Part shown: positions 46,749 to 58,149 of the stretch, one piece after another
Layout of the letters: each line of letters begins with the position of its first letter
How positions within the stretch are numbered: position 1 is the stretch's first letter
Assembly: GCA_902806565.1 (NCBI GenBank)
Contig: CADCXA010000025.1
Span: 3,149,739-3,213,738 of the forward strand
DNA from: Hypoxylon rubiginosum
Lineage: Eukaryota; Ascomycota; Sordariomycetes; Xylariales; Hypoxylaceae
Length of the DNA stretch: 64,000 bases
Direction: 5' to 3'
Made by a program: the position numbers and the translations under genes
The notes under the pieces: generated by a model
The model's input: the letters and a program-made list of their open reading frames with translations, nothing else
Told to the model about the DNA's origin: nothing
Database searches by the model: none

Positions 46749-47599
46749 CTTAAGTTTACTGGGGCACTGGTGATAGATGACGACTCGGAGAGTTTGCTTA
46801 TCATGTTGAGCTTGACCAATACGTCCGTCATATTCGTCTTATGGTACGAGTTCAAGGTTAGTCCCCGTAGGGGTGACGCAGAAGAGGTGTGGCGCGACCA
46901 CGCCGTCGGGTTGAGTTGACTGGAATCAAAGTTCGCGAGGCGTACGGCGTCTGAATATCTCATACTGCCAATGCGCCAATCCATTTCAGTGACTTTGGTA
47001 TAAGCTATGCGAGAGGCCGGGCTTACCTATGGGTCACCTTCCTAGAAGCATATCTACGGAATTCTCTTCGGGTGGGGTATCGGACGGTTCCTCGTGTTAC
47101 TAGAGCCACCTACTTCCGCTAAGATCCAGTTGGACTAGGTGGTATATCCTACATGCATTGATGGGGTTTCCAAACAGTTGTTAATCCGGATCGTGCTGGC
47201 GACCGTAGTGGCATGACTTTAGCCCTGGTGCCCACTCGTATCGAGGCCCTGGTCATGCCAGAGTCCCATAGCCCGTTGAAGCCATATCGTGCCCGAGAGA
47301 GCTATGAGGGCAGAAAGAACCCAGGTGTATAAGAATAATTCGTGTGACTAGGAACTCTGTGTATGATCGGAAGGTTGGCTCCCTGATCATACACATGAGC
47401 GAACTGCGATTTTCGGAGCACGACCCACCTTGAAATGCCTCTCTGACCTATGTGTATACCCAGCTATTGGGATGTGGACGTCTCGAAGATGACGGACGAA
47501 CTTGTCACCTATACCGCCTCGAAGACGGCACCCGACCATATGCCGCGGACCATACGACGCGCGGCGAAAGAGTTGGAGCTATCGTCGGACGATTTGTGA
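46749..47599 (+). pseudogene. Probable relic of a highly reducing polyketide synthase dehydratase region
   Basis: Several plus-strand fragments, interrupted by stops and frame changes, follow the order of a fungal HR-PKS DH domain. They are ALVIDDDSESLLIMLSL, then LWYEFKV and VWRDHAVGLS (46752-46919, ended by TGA), MREAGLTYG (about 47007), VVYPTCIDGV (about 47139, where DH domains have HPxxxDxxxQ), and VPTRIEALVMPE (about 47229). The last piece, YWDVDVSKMTDELV, is at 47453-47599. The usual first catalytic His region is not visible. No KS, AT, ER, KR or ACP could be found nearby. The assignment rests on remembered family motifs. A minus-strand 83-aa frame across the same bases is taken as a shadow. 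Confidence 0.5.
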
Positions 47600-50500
47600 T
47601 TTCAATGAGGCCCTAATGCTTGAAATTGGACTCGGGTGACGTTTCAAGCCCGTGGCTAAGTGAGACTAGGAACTATTCGAGCTACATTCTCGCACCACGT
47701 GTTCATGTCTGACGATGCGAAGGTGGTTCTCGCCATCCAGGATCAGTTCAAAACCTCACCAAACATATAATATAACGAGCAACTTTGCGCAAACTGGAGC
47801 AAATACGAGTAGTAATTTTGATTTTGTCATCGTTGAGGGCGGTGGCAGTGGGAAGGGAAGAGCCAACACCAGGAAATGGAAATGGCCGTCACATCCGGGA
47901 AAATAAACCGCAGTGGCCAAAGTGACAGGTACCTAGGTAGGTAGATAAGCAACTGTCAATGGCTATGGTAAGGAGCCGTTTCGGACGGTTCACATGAGTC
48001 ACTTGACAGACCCCTCCTGGACAACAGACCACGCCCTTGGTTTTGATCAGACAGCAAGCTCATTTTAGAAGCGACATTTACATGTTGGTTCATCCGAGAG
48101 CTCGGGTTCGTCGAAGCTCCAAGCGAAATATACCCCTTTTCAAGAATGAGATTCTTGTCGCTCAAACCTGCTGCCTGCTGCTTGCGTAAAGTGACTCCTG
48201 CCATGCAAGAGCTTTTTATGACATCGCCTAGTGTGTATCATATTTACTCGTTTACATCTTTGGACCATTCTTCAAGCTTCACGATGCCAGAGAAGAGCTT
48301 ATCTGAATTGCCTCATCGAACACCGACAACAATACATGTGGACAACGTTGGTCTGTTGAACCACAAAGCTTCCAGTGGTTTTAAGGCGCAACGAAAGCAG
48401 GATGACACCTTTCCCCGGTACTCGGAAAGTTCACGTCCAGGCGATTCTTCCATCTCGACACGGAGTCAACAGATCCTCGCCACTCCAGGACTACCGAACA
48501 TCAAGGTCCTCGCATACCTACCACACTCTCGTCAGATCAACTTATCGTTACTGTCTGTGATACCTACATGATTGGCAACAGATCCGAACACTCCTTACGT
48601 ATCTACTAGACTAAAATGATCTTGAAGACGATGACGTTGACATTTCATTTGAAGCAACTCATACCCACGTGGTTGTACGTCCTACGAAAAACGGCGCTTT
48701 TCGTCAATTCGCCTCTATCTTAAATCCGCTCCAGAAGTTCGCCGTGGTTAGAGCAGTTTGGCCGTACGCGAACACAGCTAGGAAGCAGGCTAATGGGTTC
48801 CCTCGCCAGTGTGCAGTACAGGCCGGGGGTGAGTGGTGGTTGTCACGAAGCCAACCAGAGCTAGGGGGCTACCAAGTTCCATGTACCTAGGTATATACAG
48901 GAGGTCAGGTCAAACTATCCCTTCCTTTATACCCATCAGCCTGTAACCCCTATCTAGGCCCCTTAGCCCTTATCATAGCTATGAGGGCTCCGTGACTCCT
49001 ATCTGGTCCCTAAGGGTGACCAACAGGCCCGCAGCCCAAATAGGGCTATGGTCCTGACAGTGGGAAGTGTAGCGCCTAGTCATAGAAATGGGTATGATTA
49101 GTCGGAAAACTGGATGGTTTTGAACTGAAAATAATGGACATGTCTATGTGCTCAGAAAACAGTGATTAGGGGTATCAGTGACCAGGCAAAGCGAGGCCGA
49201 AACAGTTGGGACGTCTACCATAACTAATTCCTGCCCTGGCTTGCCAAGCTAGGCACCAGTATCGCACCAGTATCTCACCAGCTCGGCCACCACGCACCCT
49301 GGCTCACCTGCTCGAGGTGGGCATAAAACGGTGGCTCACCGTCATTGGCGGGTCTGGGTACGAGGCCCTGTTCGATAGAGTCCAGGTGTGGGAATCTGCT
49401 ATGAGATACTTTAGACTTGCATCCTTATCATATCCATGTTAAGTATTCTCGTGTACATCCGCTGGTTTATTACTACCTCCTGCCAACTACCCGGTGACTT
49501 CCATCATTACAACCTCCTAGCCCTTCCTAATAATCTTCGTACTCATTTCTTACACCTTATACAGCGGATTCAAGAGAAGGACAGCTAGCATGTGGCCCCC
49601 AAGGAGGTGCCCCCTCACCTGAAGCTGAAGAAAGGGAGTTGACCTTGGACACACCTTTATGACCCTGCTTGAGTTATTAGAAGTTGATTTGGTATTATGT
49701 CAAGTGTCCATTATCTTATGATAGGTGAATCTGGGAGCCTATGAAAAAACTGGTGCGAACACGCTCGTTCTCATACTTGTCCGATTCTGTTGCATCATAC
49801 TAAAGACTGACTCCTTTCGGGTGCCCCCTTTTCATGCTGGTGGATCTAGGTCGAGGACTGTACCTCTCGGTCTGCATCTATCACTCCGGAAGGCATGAAT
49901 CTAGCCCCTGAGGCAGATGTCGATTCTAGACTCCTCGATTAGCCACTACTTAGGCACGCCTCTCTACCTAGGTACGCAACATTCATGCACCCCCGTAGCT
50001 TCTTTCAAACTCTTAGATTGGTACCTCCTAGTGACCTCAGCAAGGAAATATTCAACACGGTACGTTCATGCGCAATGTGTCATCCCAGGTTAGCCAGCTG
50101 AGACAAAATTCATCTCTGTTCTGGAAGCTTGCGTTGTTTTGACACGGCAGAAGAATCCTCGATCCAGACCAACCTTGACTTCGCCATATCTCCTCTCCGT
50201 TTAGCGTGCTTGGGCTCACAAGGTTTCGCTGCCGGGTTTGCGCTAACCCACGCCGCTCTAAAACATCGTCACACCCTCCTGCTAGGTGCCTAGGCAGAGA
50301 GCAAGCTAAGCGAACATATGCGACGGCAGACGTAGTTTAACTATACATGATTTTGGGCTCCTCCCTACCTCCTGTCGGCTAGTTCTCATTGCCATATGAT
50401 TTATGAGTCACTGCAATAGGTCTCTTCTTCTTACAACTGAGTACTCACGATGATGAAATTCTGAAACAACGGTCGAATCTACCAAAAGTGTTGCAAGCAA

Positions 50501-52599
50501 CTAGACATCTAATGGGGTGGTGGAAAGATTGAGAAGATGTGACGCAACAACGCAACAGGCTCCCCACGGCTCGGGTCAAAGCAGCAACGGCCTAAGAACT
50601 CGGACAACGAAGTAAATCCTCAAAGTTCTGATTGAGATATCATACTCGGCTGTTATGTAGGACCGTACGTATTCGTCCTCCGCGGATAGGGGATAACGAA
50701 GCTGTGGGAATCAAGGGAAATTACGCCTTTTTTCACAGCATGGTACATTCAAACCATATGGTTTTCCTCATATCTTGTCCCTGAATCGTCATGTCAAGAT
50801 TCGGAGAGCCCTTGGACCACAACCTCATCTTACCCACCTTGACCTATAACCTCCATCTCCTATTCCTCCTCTACACCCACCATCTGCCTAACACCTCTCC
50901 ACCACTCTCTGGTTTCGTAGTCAAACGGGAACAGCCGGAATATACACCTGATTAGCGGATATTACTATCTATCACTAATCGCTACCGAGCATACCACTAC
51001 CCGCAATCTATGGACGCGCGTACCGGATGCTCTGGAGAGGTAAGGGCCCTCCAGCTTTGATAGGAAGTCCAAGACCCCCAACGCTAGGGAATGATAAACC
51101 GGTGGCATACCCGGAGGTTAAGGTTATCGAAGAGTGAAGAGTGTGAAGATGCCGAGGATGTCCAGATCTCGGCCATTCCTAGTCCAAGGGAATTGTATTT
51201 TGAGTTCAACGAAACATGGACTCTGCACAACGTCATTATGGAAACTGAAGCACAGACTTTCTCACCATGCCATCCAGTCTCTCCTGAGAACCTACCTATG
51301 TATCACATGTAGCACCAAAGGTCAAGCCAATGACAGAGCAGGGAGTGCCTTTGACGCATTCGCGTCTGATCAGCAACGGCTAGGACAGCCAGCCCGCTCT
51401 CCGGATCCAGGAATCATTGAAGAAATCGGCTACACGGCCCACCATGAAGACGTGACACACCCGTCTGGCAGATACTCGACGAAGGAACCCTGTAGAGAGC
51501 CGTGGGGCTATCCATCATTCAATAGCAAGAGCTATTGGGCGACCCTATCAACGGTAAGCAAAGCTGTAGTCAAGTCTCTGCTAGCAGACGCGTACCATAG
51601 CCGGAAGATACCCTTCTCCTGGTAGACACCAGGCAAATCCTTAGCATTGCGCATTGCTCGCGAGTCTGAGACCTTGACGAAACCCAACTCGAAAAGGAAC
51701 TACTAACCATTCACTCTACAGCCAAACCACAGACGTTTTCCCTCTTACTAGCCGTTCAGGTCTCTTTGTTTCCAAGCCTATTGTTCTCGCCTCCTATACG
51801 TACCCGATGCTGGTAGCTGTCGGGTTCATGGTTCTCCGCGCAACAACATGGCTGTTTCCTTGTTGCATGGTTTCGTTCGTCAACTCATAGCGGCGACCTT
51901 TTTACTCCGCATCAACAGCAAACAGGCAAGTCCAGTATTTTGGAACTCGTGAACAGTTGCCCCATACCAAGTAATCTGGCAGACGCGAACACCAACGACA
52001 TAGTGGTAACGAGAGGGCGCGGCCCCTCGGGCTCGCAACCATCTGCCCTATTTTCATATAGAACTACCCGCGCATCTAGATAAGTAACCCACTACGCGCT
52101 GATGTCTGGTACGGTGCGAATAATTATCTGTTGGGAGACGGAGCCGACATCTAAGCGGACGAAGCCCTGTGCCCGAGGATTTGCGACCGGCGGCGTCTAA
52201 GCAGCCAACGGGGTGACCCTAGAATCCTGACTTGCGCCTAGAATCCCAAGGTTCGTATTTCTCTTCACCGAAAATGACACGGTCCTCTCCGACACGAGGT
52301 TTTGAGACAGGCGCCATTGCGATCTCCACGGAGTTTAGGAGGAACCCATTCCTACTTGACACTGCCATTTTACCCACGACTCACTTGGAAATTCCGGGTT
52401 TCGCACGTCCTAGAAGAGTTAGAATTGGCTATTATCCTTGGCTGAAAAGGACCATGATATTTTAGAATTTTTACAGTCGGCAATGAGCTGGCTCTTGTGT
52501 GCCAGCCCAAATGCCGCATGTCAGCCCACTTGTCGGGGGACAACTCGACGAAACCTCGGCTGATTCTTACGAAAAGACCTATAACGGTTGGAAAACATT
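47600..52599. other. 5 kb gene-poor subtelomeric region, decayed sequence
   Basis: No intact gene is recognised. A frame at 48146-48571 (plus) and two overlapping frames at 51091-51625 look partly coding-like but match nothing I know. Between about 48900 and 51080 there are almost no open frames at all. TACCTAGGTA palindromes occur near 47930, 48888 and 49965. The start of a minus frame at 48204 (LSDKNLILEKGYI) recalls an aldehyde dehydrogenase N-terminus but breaks off at once. Confidence 0.4.
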
Positions 52600-52950
52600 A
52601 GTACTCATGTATGGGTATATCCAGGATGTTTGTAGGTTAATTGGGAAAACTGGCGATGAGTAGTTACATGGCCCAGCTGCGCACCTGTTTTTGTATGGGA
52701 TTTTACATGTCGGGCGATTTCGCTTAGTCGTCAACCGATTTCAATACAATAATATGTGGAAAATAGCTTCGATCATTAGCTACCTTCCCATATGAAGGTG
52801 GCTAGAGTAAATGGCAGGATTGCCGCGAGCCGGTTTTTTTGTATGTGATTTCGTTGGGAGATTCCTCTCCAATTGAAGGCGGATCAGAGCGTAGAAATAT
52901 GCGTGCTGACTCATCCGTGCCATAATTTCTGCTGCCTTTGACCGCCCAGG
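52600..52950 (+). repeat. Two detached units of the subtelomeric satellite
   Basis: Two cores of the same repeat that forms the array at 58150-62440 occur about 150 bases apart. The first is near 52685 (GCACCTGTTTTTGTATGGG, then ACATGTCGGGCGATTTC). The second is near 52830 (GAGCCGGTTTTTTTGTATG, with a shortened follow-up). Each is followed by the unit's second landmark (AATATGTGGAAAATAGCTTC; GTAGAAATATGCG). Orientation is the same as in the main array. The second unit runs to the promoter of the gene at 53012. Confidence 0.85.
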
Positions 52951-52957
52951 TATTTAA
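52951..52957 (+). promoter_or_regulatory. TATA-like element
   Basis: TATTTAA lies 55 bases upstream of the ATG at 53012, followed by a C-rich leader ending AGCCAAAATG. Position and sequence fit a fungal TATA box. Confidence 0.45.
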
Positions 52958-53011
52958 GGGGCAGCCTGTCCCCCCTGCGACCATATCTCACCAGCCTGCA
53001 ACACAGCCAAA

Positions 53012-53716
53012 ATGAGCCATAGTCTGATAACTTCCTGGACCCAGTTTGAAGTGCCCCTTACTTCTGAGGACAGCCTTCAACCTTCCATATTTGCACCCCT
53101 CCTTCCATTCAAAGCAGACTTTCACGATGCTTTCCATGGTCGGATTGCGGAGAGTGGTGTTTTCGTACTATTGATCGTCTGGAACAAGCGTGCGGCTTAC
53201 GACGCATTTACCACATCAATTCAGCATCGAGAATTGGCGACCAACCTCGCGAAACAGTCTTCCAGTGACCTCGCAGCAACGACACGGATTATCGACTTTG
53301 GTAAGGTTGCCTATTGGTGGCGCCTCGGAGTTAACACGGAATTTCGTACCGTTTACTTTCCTGTCGATACGTCATCGCAGACTCGCGATGCGGTTACGAG
53401 TCTGAAGGGTCTGGTACTGACCATGGGTATGGGTATCGACGGAAGCAAGGCCCATATGTCCCCATACAGAGGAGTGCCGACTTGCGGATGGATCGAGGGG
53501 ACGCGGACATGGGAAAATCAAGACGTATCTGAATGTGTTTGGTGTCACGTCTGGAAGGATAAAGTTGCCGAGGAGACTTTTAAGACTACCGAGAGACGAG
53601 TCCCGAAGGATGGGGAGTCGTACCGACCATTGGCCTTGGAAGCTTTTGAGCAAGATCTGAAGGCTCTGGGGGCAGTCGGGTGGGAAGATGTTCATGTCGA
53701 TTTTCAAAGAGTTTAG
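53012..53716 (+). CDS. Unknown protein, possible two-module alpha/beta-barrel (ABM-like)
   Basis: A single intact exon encodes 234 residues with no signal peptide or membrane helix. The stretch GVFVLLIVWNKRAAYDAFTT followed by IQHRELATNLAKQ resembles the strand plus W-x-s-x-e-a-f-x-x-x-x-h-x-x helix of monooxygenase-type dimeric alpha/beta barrels. A second, looser copy could be VSECVWCHVWKDKVAEETFK with the C-terminal helix ALEAFEQDLKALGAVGWEDV. The comparison is weak and function is unknown. The ATG at 53012 is the first in a short leader after a TATA-like element. Two satellite units abut its promoter, and the array resumes beyond the next gene. Confidence 0.65.
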   Translation: MSHSLITSWTQFEVPLTSEDSLQPSIFAPLLPFKADFHDAFHGRIAESGVFVLLIVWNKRAAYDAFTTSIQHRELATNLAKQSSSDLAATTRIIDFGKVAYWWRLGVNTEFRTVYFPVDTSSQTRDAVTSLKGLVLTMGMGIDGSKAHMSPYRGVPTCGWIEGTRTWENQDVSECVWCHVWKDKVAEETFKTTERRVPKDGESYRPLALEAFEQDLKALGAVGWEDVHVDFQRV

Positions 53717-55063
53717 ATGTGATAGATGGGAACTGGTGACGTCCACCACAATAGATGTCCTACGATTGCACGATTGCACGATTTCAAATGCATAGGACGC
53801 ATGCAGTGCTATCTAGAAAGCGCCCGCCGTCAGATGGGTACGTACACTTTCCAAGCAGTGTCTAGCTTTCCAAGCGGTATCTAGAACACCCACGAATCAC
53901 TAAAGACTCACAAACATGCCCCGTGAAATAGTTGTGGCGAAACCATGTCAAGGCGTTGGAAGGAGGGGCGGCAGGGTGCATATGCGAACAGCCGGCAGCG
54001 CTGACGGCCGAAGGAGGCCCCGACCATCTTCGCGATCGCCACGAGCTGCAATTCATTATATTCAATCTATGTGCCCGTAGATACCTAGGAAATTTATCTA
54101 CACGGGGTGCCCATCACGACATGATCCCGGACCAATTCTGCCACCCCTCAGTATATGTACTAGCGTGACCCAGCACCACGGTCTGGGTAAACTCTATTAG
54201 CTATCTCATAGCAAAACCTTATTAGAGCCTCACGATGCGAAACGTTAAAAACTTGACAAGCCCAACATTTTGGAATTTCCATTCGTAAAATGCTGTTCCT
54301 CAATACACAATGGCAGACACCACATCTCCGTATTGCTGCGATCCCGTTACACAGGCAGGATCGAGACGCCGCAGCCTACCCACACACTTGAAACCCATTT
54401 TCTTATCTCAAACCACATAGCTGATCAAGGTAGGCAAGTTCATTGGCGGAACGAGCTCGTCGCTGACCAAGAATATTGCCACAGTACTATTGACGATGCG
54501 ATATGACGACTGTGTCGGCTTCAAGACGGGGCGCAGCCGGCAAGGCGCACCTTACTCTTGCGGGACCGTAATTTGGAGATGAGAAAGGCCCGATCGCAGA
54601 TGTAGAATCGCGACCTTGGAGGAGTTCAATCAGGCATAAAAGGGGTTGATCATGTCAGATCAAATCAGTGGGGGCTTTCAGCTGAACCGAATCGAACGTC
54701 ATTGTGTAACTCCAAGTAATTTACTTGAGAGTCGGTTCATAAGTTTCGATCTATATTTAGTTTCCAAGCTGAGGATGTGTAATAACGGTGGTCGAGTGAC
54801 GTTGCGGGCGTCGCGTAGGAAGAGTAGGAAGAGAAGCAATCTATCATCTTATGGCACGGTATTCGGATACGTTAGGTACTTGGGTCTATTTCGTTTCGGC
54901 CCTCTCAGAACTGAATCTTCTTGGAAATCTATCTAGGTATTTAAATGATGCACCCTTTAACTATGGACTATCACCAAACCCATCAAATACAGCTCTCGAC
55001 AACAAGGTGAAGCTTACCGTCTCAAGTTATCCACTATTACCGTTCGTGTACCCTTCTTATTCT
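53717..55063. other. Intergenic region
   Basis: No gene recognised. It contains a short direct repeat (CTTTCCAAGC followed by a TCTAG ending, twice at about 53847-53883) and a GATTGCAC triplet near 53763-53785. Confidence 0.45.
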
Positions 55064-58062
55064 ATGTATCAATCCACTCGAACCGTTGTCTTGCTTGGCG
55101 TTCTAGCTCCGCTCGTCTACGCAGCAGTCAATGATGTCTTTGAGGTCAAGTCTGGCACCACCAAGGGAGGATGTGATGGCAAGGGTATCGACAAATGGTT
55201 TTCGGATGCACAAACGCTCATAGGATCTGCTTCTACTGGTGCAGCGGCAACGGATCAAGATAGCCGCAAGTATCTGACGACGTTTTTCAGTATCAAACCA
55301 ACCGATGATGCTACTAAAGCTGGTGGTAAATCTAGCGAGATTCGATTGTTAGTCGTATACTGAACCAATGTCATCAGATCCCATTAAGCAAGTGGCCTCT
55401 GTTCTCAGTGGTAGCGTGCAACCTCCAGGTGGAAAGCCGAGGCTCTTTTGCAATAGCGACTGGCTAGAAGGTAAGAATATGACCTGTCTGCGATGAATTT
55501 GCTTTACTAAATCCATAACCTAGAGCAAAAATGGACAGACATAGCGTACGACTCAAGTACTGGCAAGCCGAGGACTGATAAGAAGACGGTCCAGGAGATT
55601 TTTACACCAAGTAAAGTAGAATGTAGGTGCCATACTGATCGAACGATTCATTTCTGTAACTGAGTCTAACATGCTAACTTGTAAATATCTAGCCCCTTTC
55701 TGGTCTGATGACCTTAGGCAATATCTCAGAGCAGATCCGGGGGACTACTGTTCGAATAAAGACTACTTGGCAGCTACACAAGATCAGACCGTCCCAAGTA
55801 CGATAACTCTATGCATCGACAACTTTCTTGCCAGTCAAGGCGACACTCTTGCAGACATCTCCCCAGTCAGCAAGACGGGTGTATCGATTTCCACTCTTCA
55901 AGTTCACTCATTGACATTCTTTCATGAATTGTTTCATTTAGCTCTCGGTACTGCCAAAACTCCTGATTCCAGTTGTAAGTCTTGGTCCAGGAGACGATGC
56001 TCTCGAGCTGGTCTTTGATGCTCCCAAGCAATGGTCAGTGCTAAATAACGACGCAGACAGTTTAAACTCCATTGTAAGATTTGGGACACCTAAAGCAACT
56101 ACAAATCCCGAATCTTATACTTTTTATTTTTTGGCTTACTATCTCGGCCAAAAAACACAATACACATTTGCCAATTCCAGGTCTGCTAATAAGGCATCGA
56201 AACCTAAACGATATATCTCTGAAGTCGGAAGACTGCCTCCGAACCTACACTCACCAACACCGAGAATGGTGCAAGTAATACGCCGATTTCCAAACTCGAC
56301 AATACTATCATCAACATCCACTGCCTCATTAAATTCGTCTACCATGTCCGTTTCGCAGTCGTCAACGTTTTCATCTTTATCACACACATCAACAATATCA
56401 TCTTCCATCTCGTCGAGTTCGTCCACTATATCGAATACGCAATCGATCTCGTCAACGTCGTCCTTTTCGCGGGGCTCATCCACAGGACATTTATCAACCG
56501 TCTCCTCGACAGGTGGACCATCATCGTCGACATCAACATCGTCAACATCGTCAACAGGTACTACACCAATACCATTGACGACGTTTCCTCCACCGACCAG
56601 CGTATCGACCTCGAGCGTGGACTCAATCACCACCAACACACACACGAAAATTGGAGGCACTGATGTTCCTATCATTCACGGGTGTTTCTTTTGCCCTCCG
56701 GGGGACACAGGGCTGGTTCTATTTGGTATTCCCGCCGTACCAGGGGTGTACCCTCCGCCTCCGAATCCGTAAGTCTACCAGTGTCCAAATACAATGTCAA
56801 TCTAACAGAGAACTAGGCCAGTCCCAAATTTTCCATCGTAAGGTTGCCATGTATTTTATTGGAGCGCTGATATTAACTGGGAGTAATAGCGTCACAATCG
56901 ACAGTGGCGGCAACCCCACGGTACAATCCACTGACGATTCGCCAACGAAAACTAATTCGTCAAAGAAATCGTCCACATCTAGTGAAGACTCGACTTCGGT
57001 AAGTGCACTATTACCTATCACTGTTAATTTGGGGAACTGACCAAGACCAGAAAACGACCACAAGCTCGAGTTCTTCCAGTTCCTCTAGCTCCTCCAGCTC
57101 CTCCAGCGCACCAGCCTCTACGATGGTGGCGGTACAGTGGGAGGTCTGGCAGAGCACAGAAGAGAGTTCGGCCGAAGATGACGACGCAGCTGATTATGCT
57201 CAGTCACAAATCAATGCAGCATTTGGGGGTGGTAGTTCATCGGGTACCTCGTCTAGTATGTCTAGTATGTCTAGTACATCTAGTACATCTAGTACATCTA
57301 GTACATCTAGTACATCTAGTACATCCAGGGGCAGCAGCTCTACAACTACCCAAACGTTAAGCAGCTCGAGCACCTCTGCCTCGAAACCCGTCTCTACGGT
57401 ATCAACACCTGCATCTACGGTAACACCTATCTCTACGGCATCATCTGTATCTACGGCATCATCTACCTCTACGACGTCAGCTATCTCAACGGCATCACCG
57501 ACAACCAGCCAACCAGCAACAACGACCAGTAACGCAAGTCCGTCCTCGACAAGCGGAAGCCGTGGGGAGTACAGCGAACTATGCAAAAACGTGAGTTTCT
57601 CTTCCAAGGGTCATTTACAACTACTAACAGCTGCCCAGTGGGATATCAAAGATGATCATCTGCTCGTCGCCACCTGTACAGATACGAATAAGAAAACCAT
57701 GACATCCCAGGAGGATTTGAATCTTTGTCTACATTACAATGATGGATCCTTGATCCCGACCGACAAGTAAGTCTTGAGTCGCATGCATTTCCTACCTTTT
57801 CTATTCTGCCATTCTGTATCCTAGAGATCTCTTTCTATAATGAAACTAACCTTGGACGGACAGTGGTCAATTTCAACAGGACTGCACCTATTGCTTTTTC
57901 AACCCAGTTTCCTCGGTTGACCACTCTACACTATGGTGCGTCTGTAAGAATGACAATGATCCCTTTAACAAGACCGCATCCGTTAATTTGGATGATGTAA
58001 TGACTGTTCAAGACGATGGGTATCTAAACTGTTTCGGTCATACTGGTGCGCCGGTCTCGTAG
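55064..58062 (+). CDS. Secreted zincin-like metalloprotease / cyanovirin-N-like mosaic protein, apparent frameshift
   Basis: Ten exons fit: 55064-55325, 55378-55470, 55524-55622, 55693-55974, about 55976-56768, 56817-56837, 56890-56998, 57051-57590, 57639-57766 and 57864-58062. The start has a signal peptide (RTVVLLGVLAPLVYAAV). The N-domain ends in LTFFHELFHLALG, a HExxH zinc motif. Just after, at DSS, the frame shifts by one base: the next in-family text is LGPGDDALELVFDAP, and then ESYTFYFLAYYLG. No normal intron explains this, so the gene may be broken or the base call wrong. Next come a Ser/Thr linker, a module with GCFFCPPGDTG and PGVYPPPPNPP, another Ser-rich linker, and a C-terminal pair of cyanovirin-N-like repeats (LLVATCTD, then LNLCLHYNDGSL; LWCVCKN, then VNLDDVMTVQDDGYLNC). 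CVNH domains bind glycans. A secreted surface-acting protein is likely. Confidence 0.7.
56817..56837 (+). other. 21-nt internal exon of the mosaic gene
   Basis: The segment is bounded by ACTAG on the left and GTAAGG on the right. It completes a Pro codon and encodes PVPNFP plus two bases of a Ser codon. Both flanking exons stay in frame only if it is included. Confidence 0.6.
57063..57110 (+). repeat. Serine-codon tract
   Basis: A run of AGC/TCC/AGT/TCT serine codons (about fifteen in a row) in exon 8 of the mosaic gene, part of its O-glycosylation-type linker. Confidence 0.85.
57252..57323 (+). repeat. In-frame 9-bp minisatellite encoding Ser-Ser-Thr/Met
   Basis: Eight head-to-tail copies: two of TCTAGTATG (Ser-Ser-Met) then six of TCTAGTACA (Ser-Ser-Thr). 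The unit is a multiple of three, so copy-number change lengthens or shortens the linker without breaking the frame. Confidence 0.95.
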
Positions 58063-58149
58063 TTGTATCGTGGCGGATGGAGGTTTTCCAAATCCTCAAT
58101 TTTGGCGACACCTCTGACACTTGTATATAACATGTAACTCTACCAACTG

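Noticed and set aside
46733..46984. Minus-strand 83-aa ORF
   Set aside because: It overlaps the plus-strand PKS-like fragment, which shows ordered family motifs; the minus frame shows none.
47956..48204. Minus-strand frame whose start (LSDKNLILEKGYI) resembles an aldehyde dehydrogenase N-terminus
   Set aside because: The similarity covers only about 15 residues and nothing further of the family follows in any frame.
48146..48571. 141-aa plus-strand ORF
   Set aside because: Looks moderately protein-like, but no family, signal peptide or supporting gene structure; not called as a gene.
49068..49560. Possible solo LTR (TGTAGCGCC ... CTTACA) in the ORF-free stretch
   Set aside because: No target-site duplication, no primer-binding site and no second copy in the window; a genome-wide copy search would be decisive.
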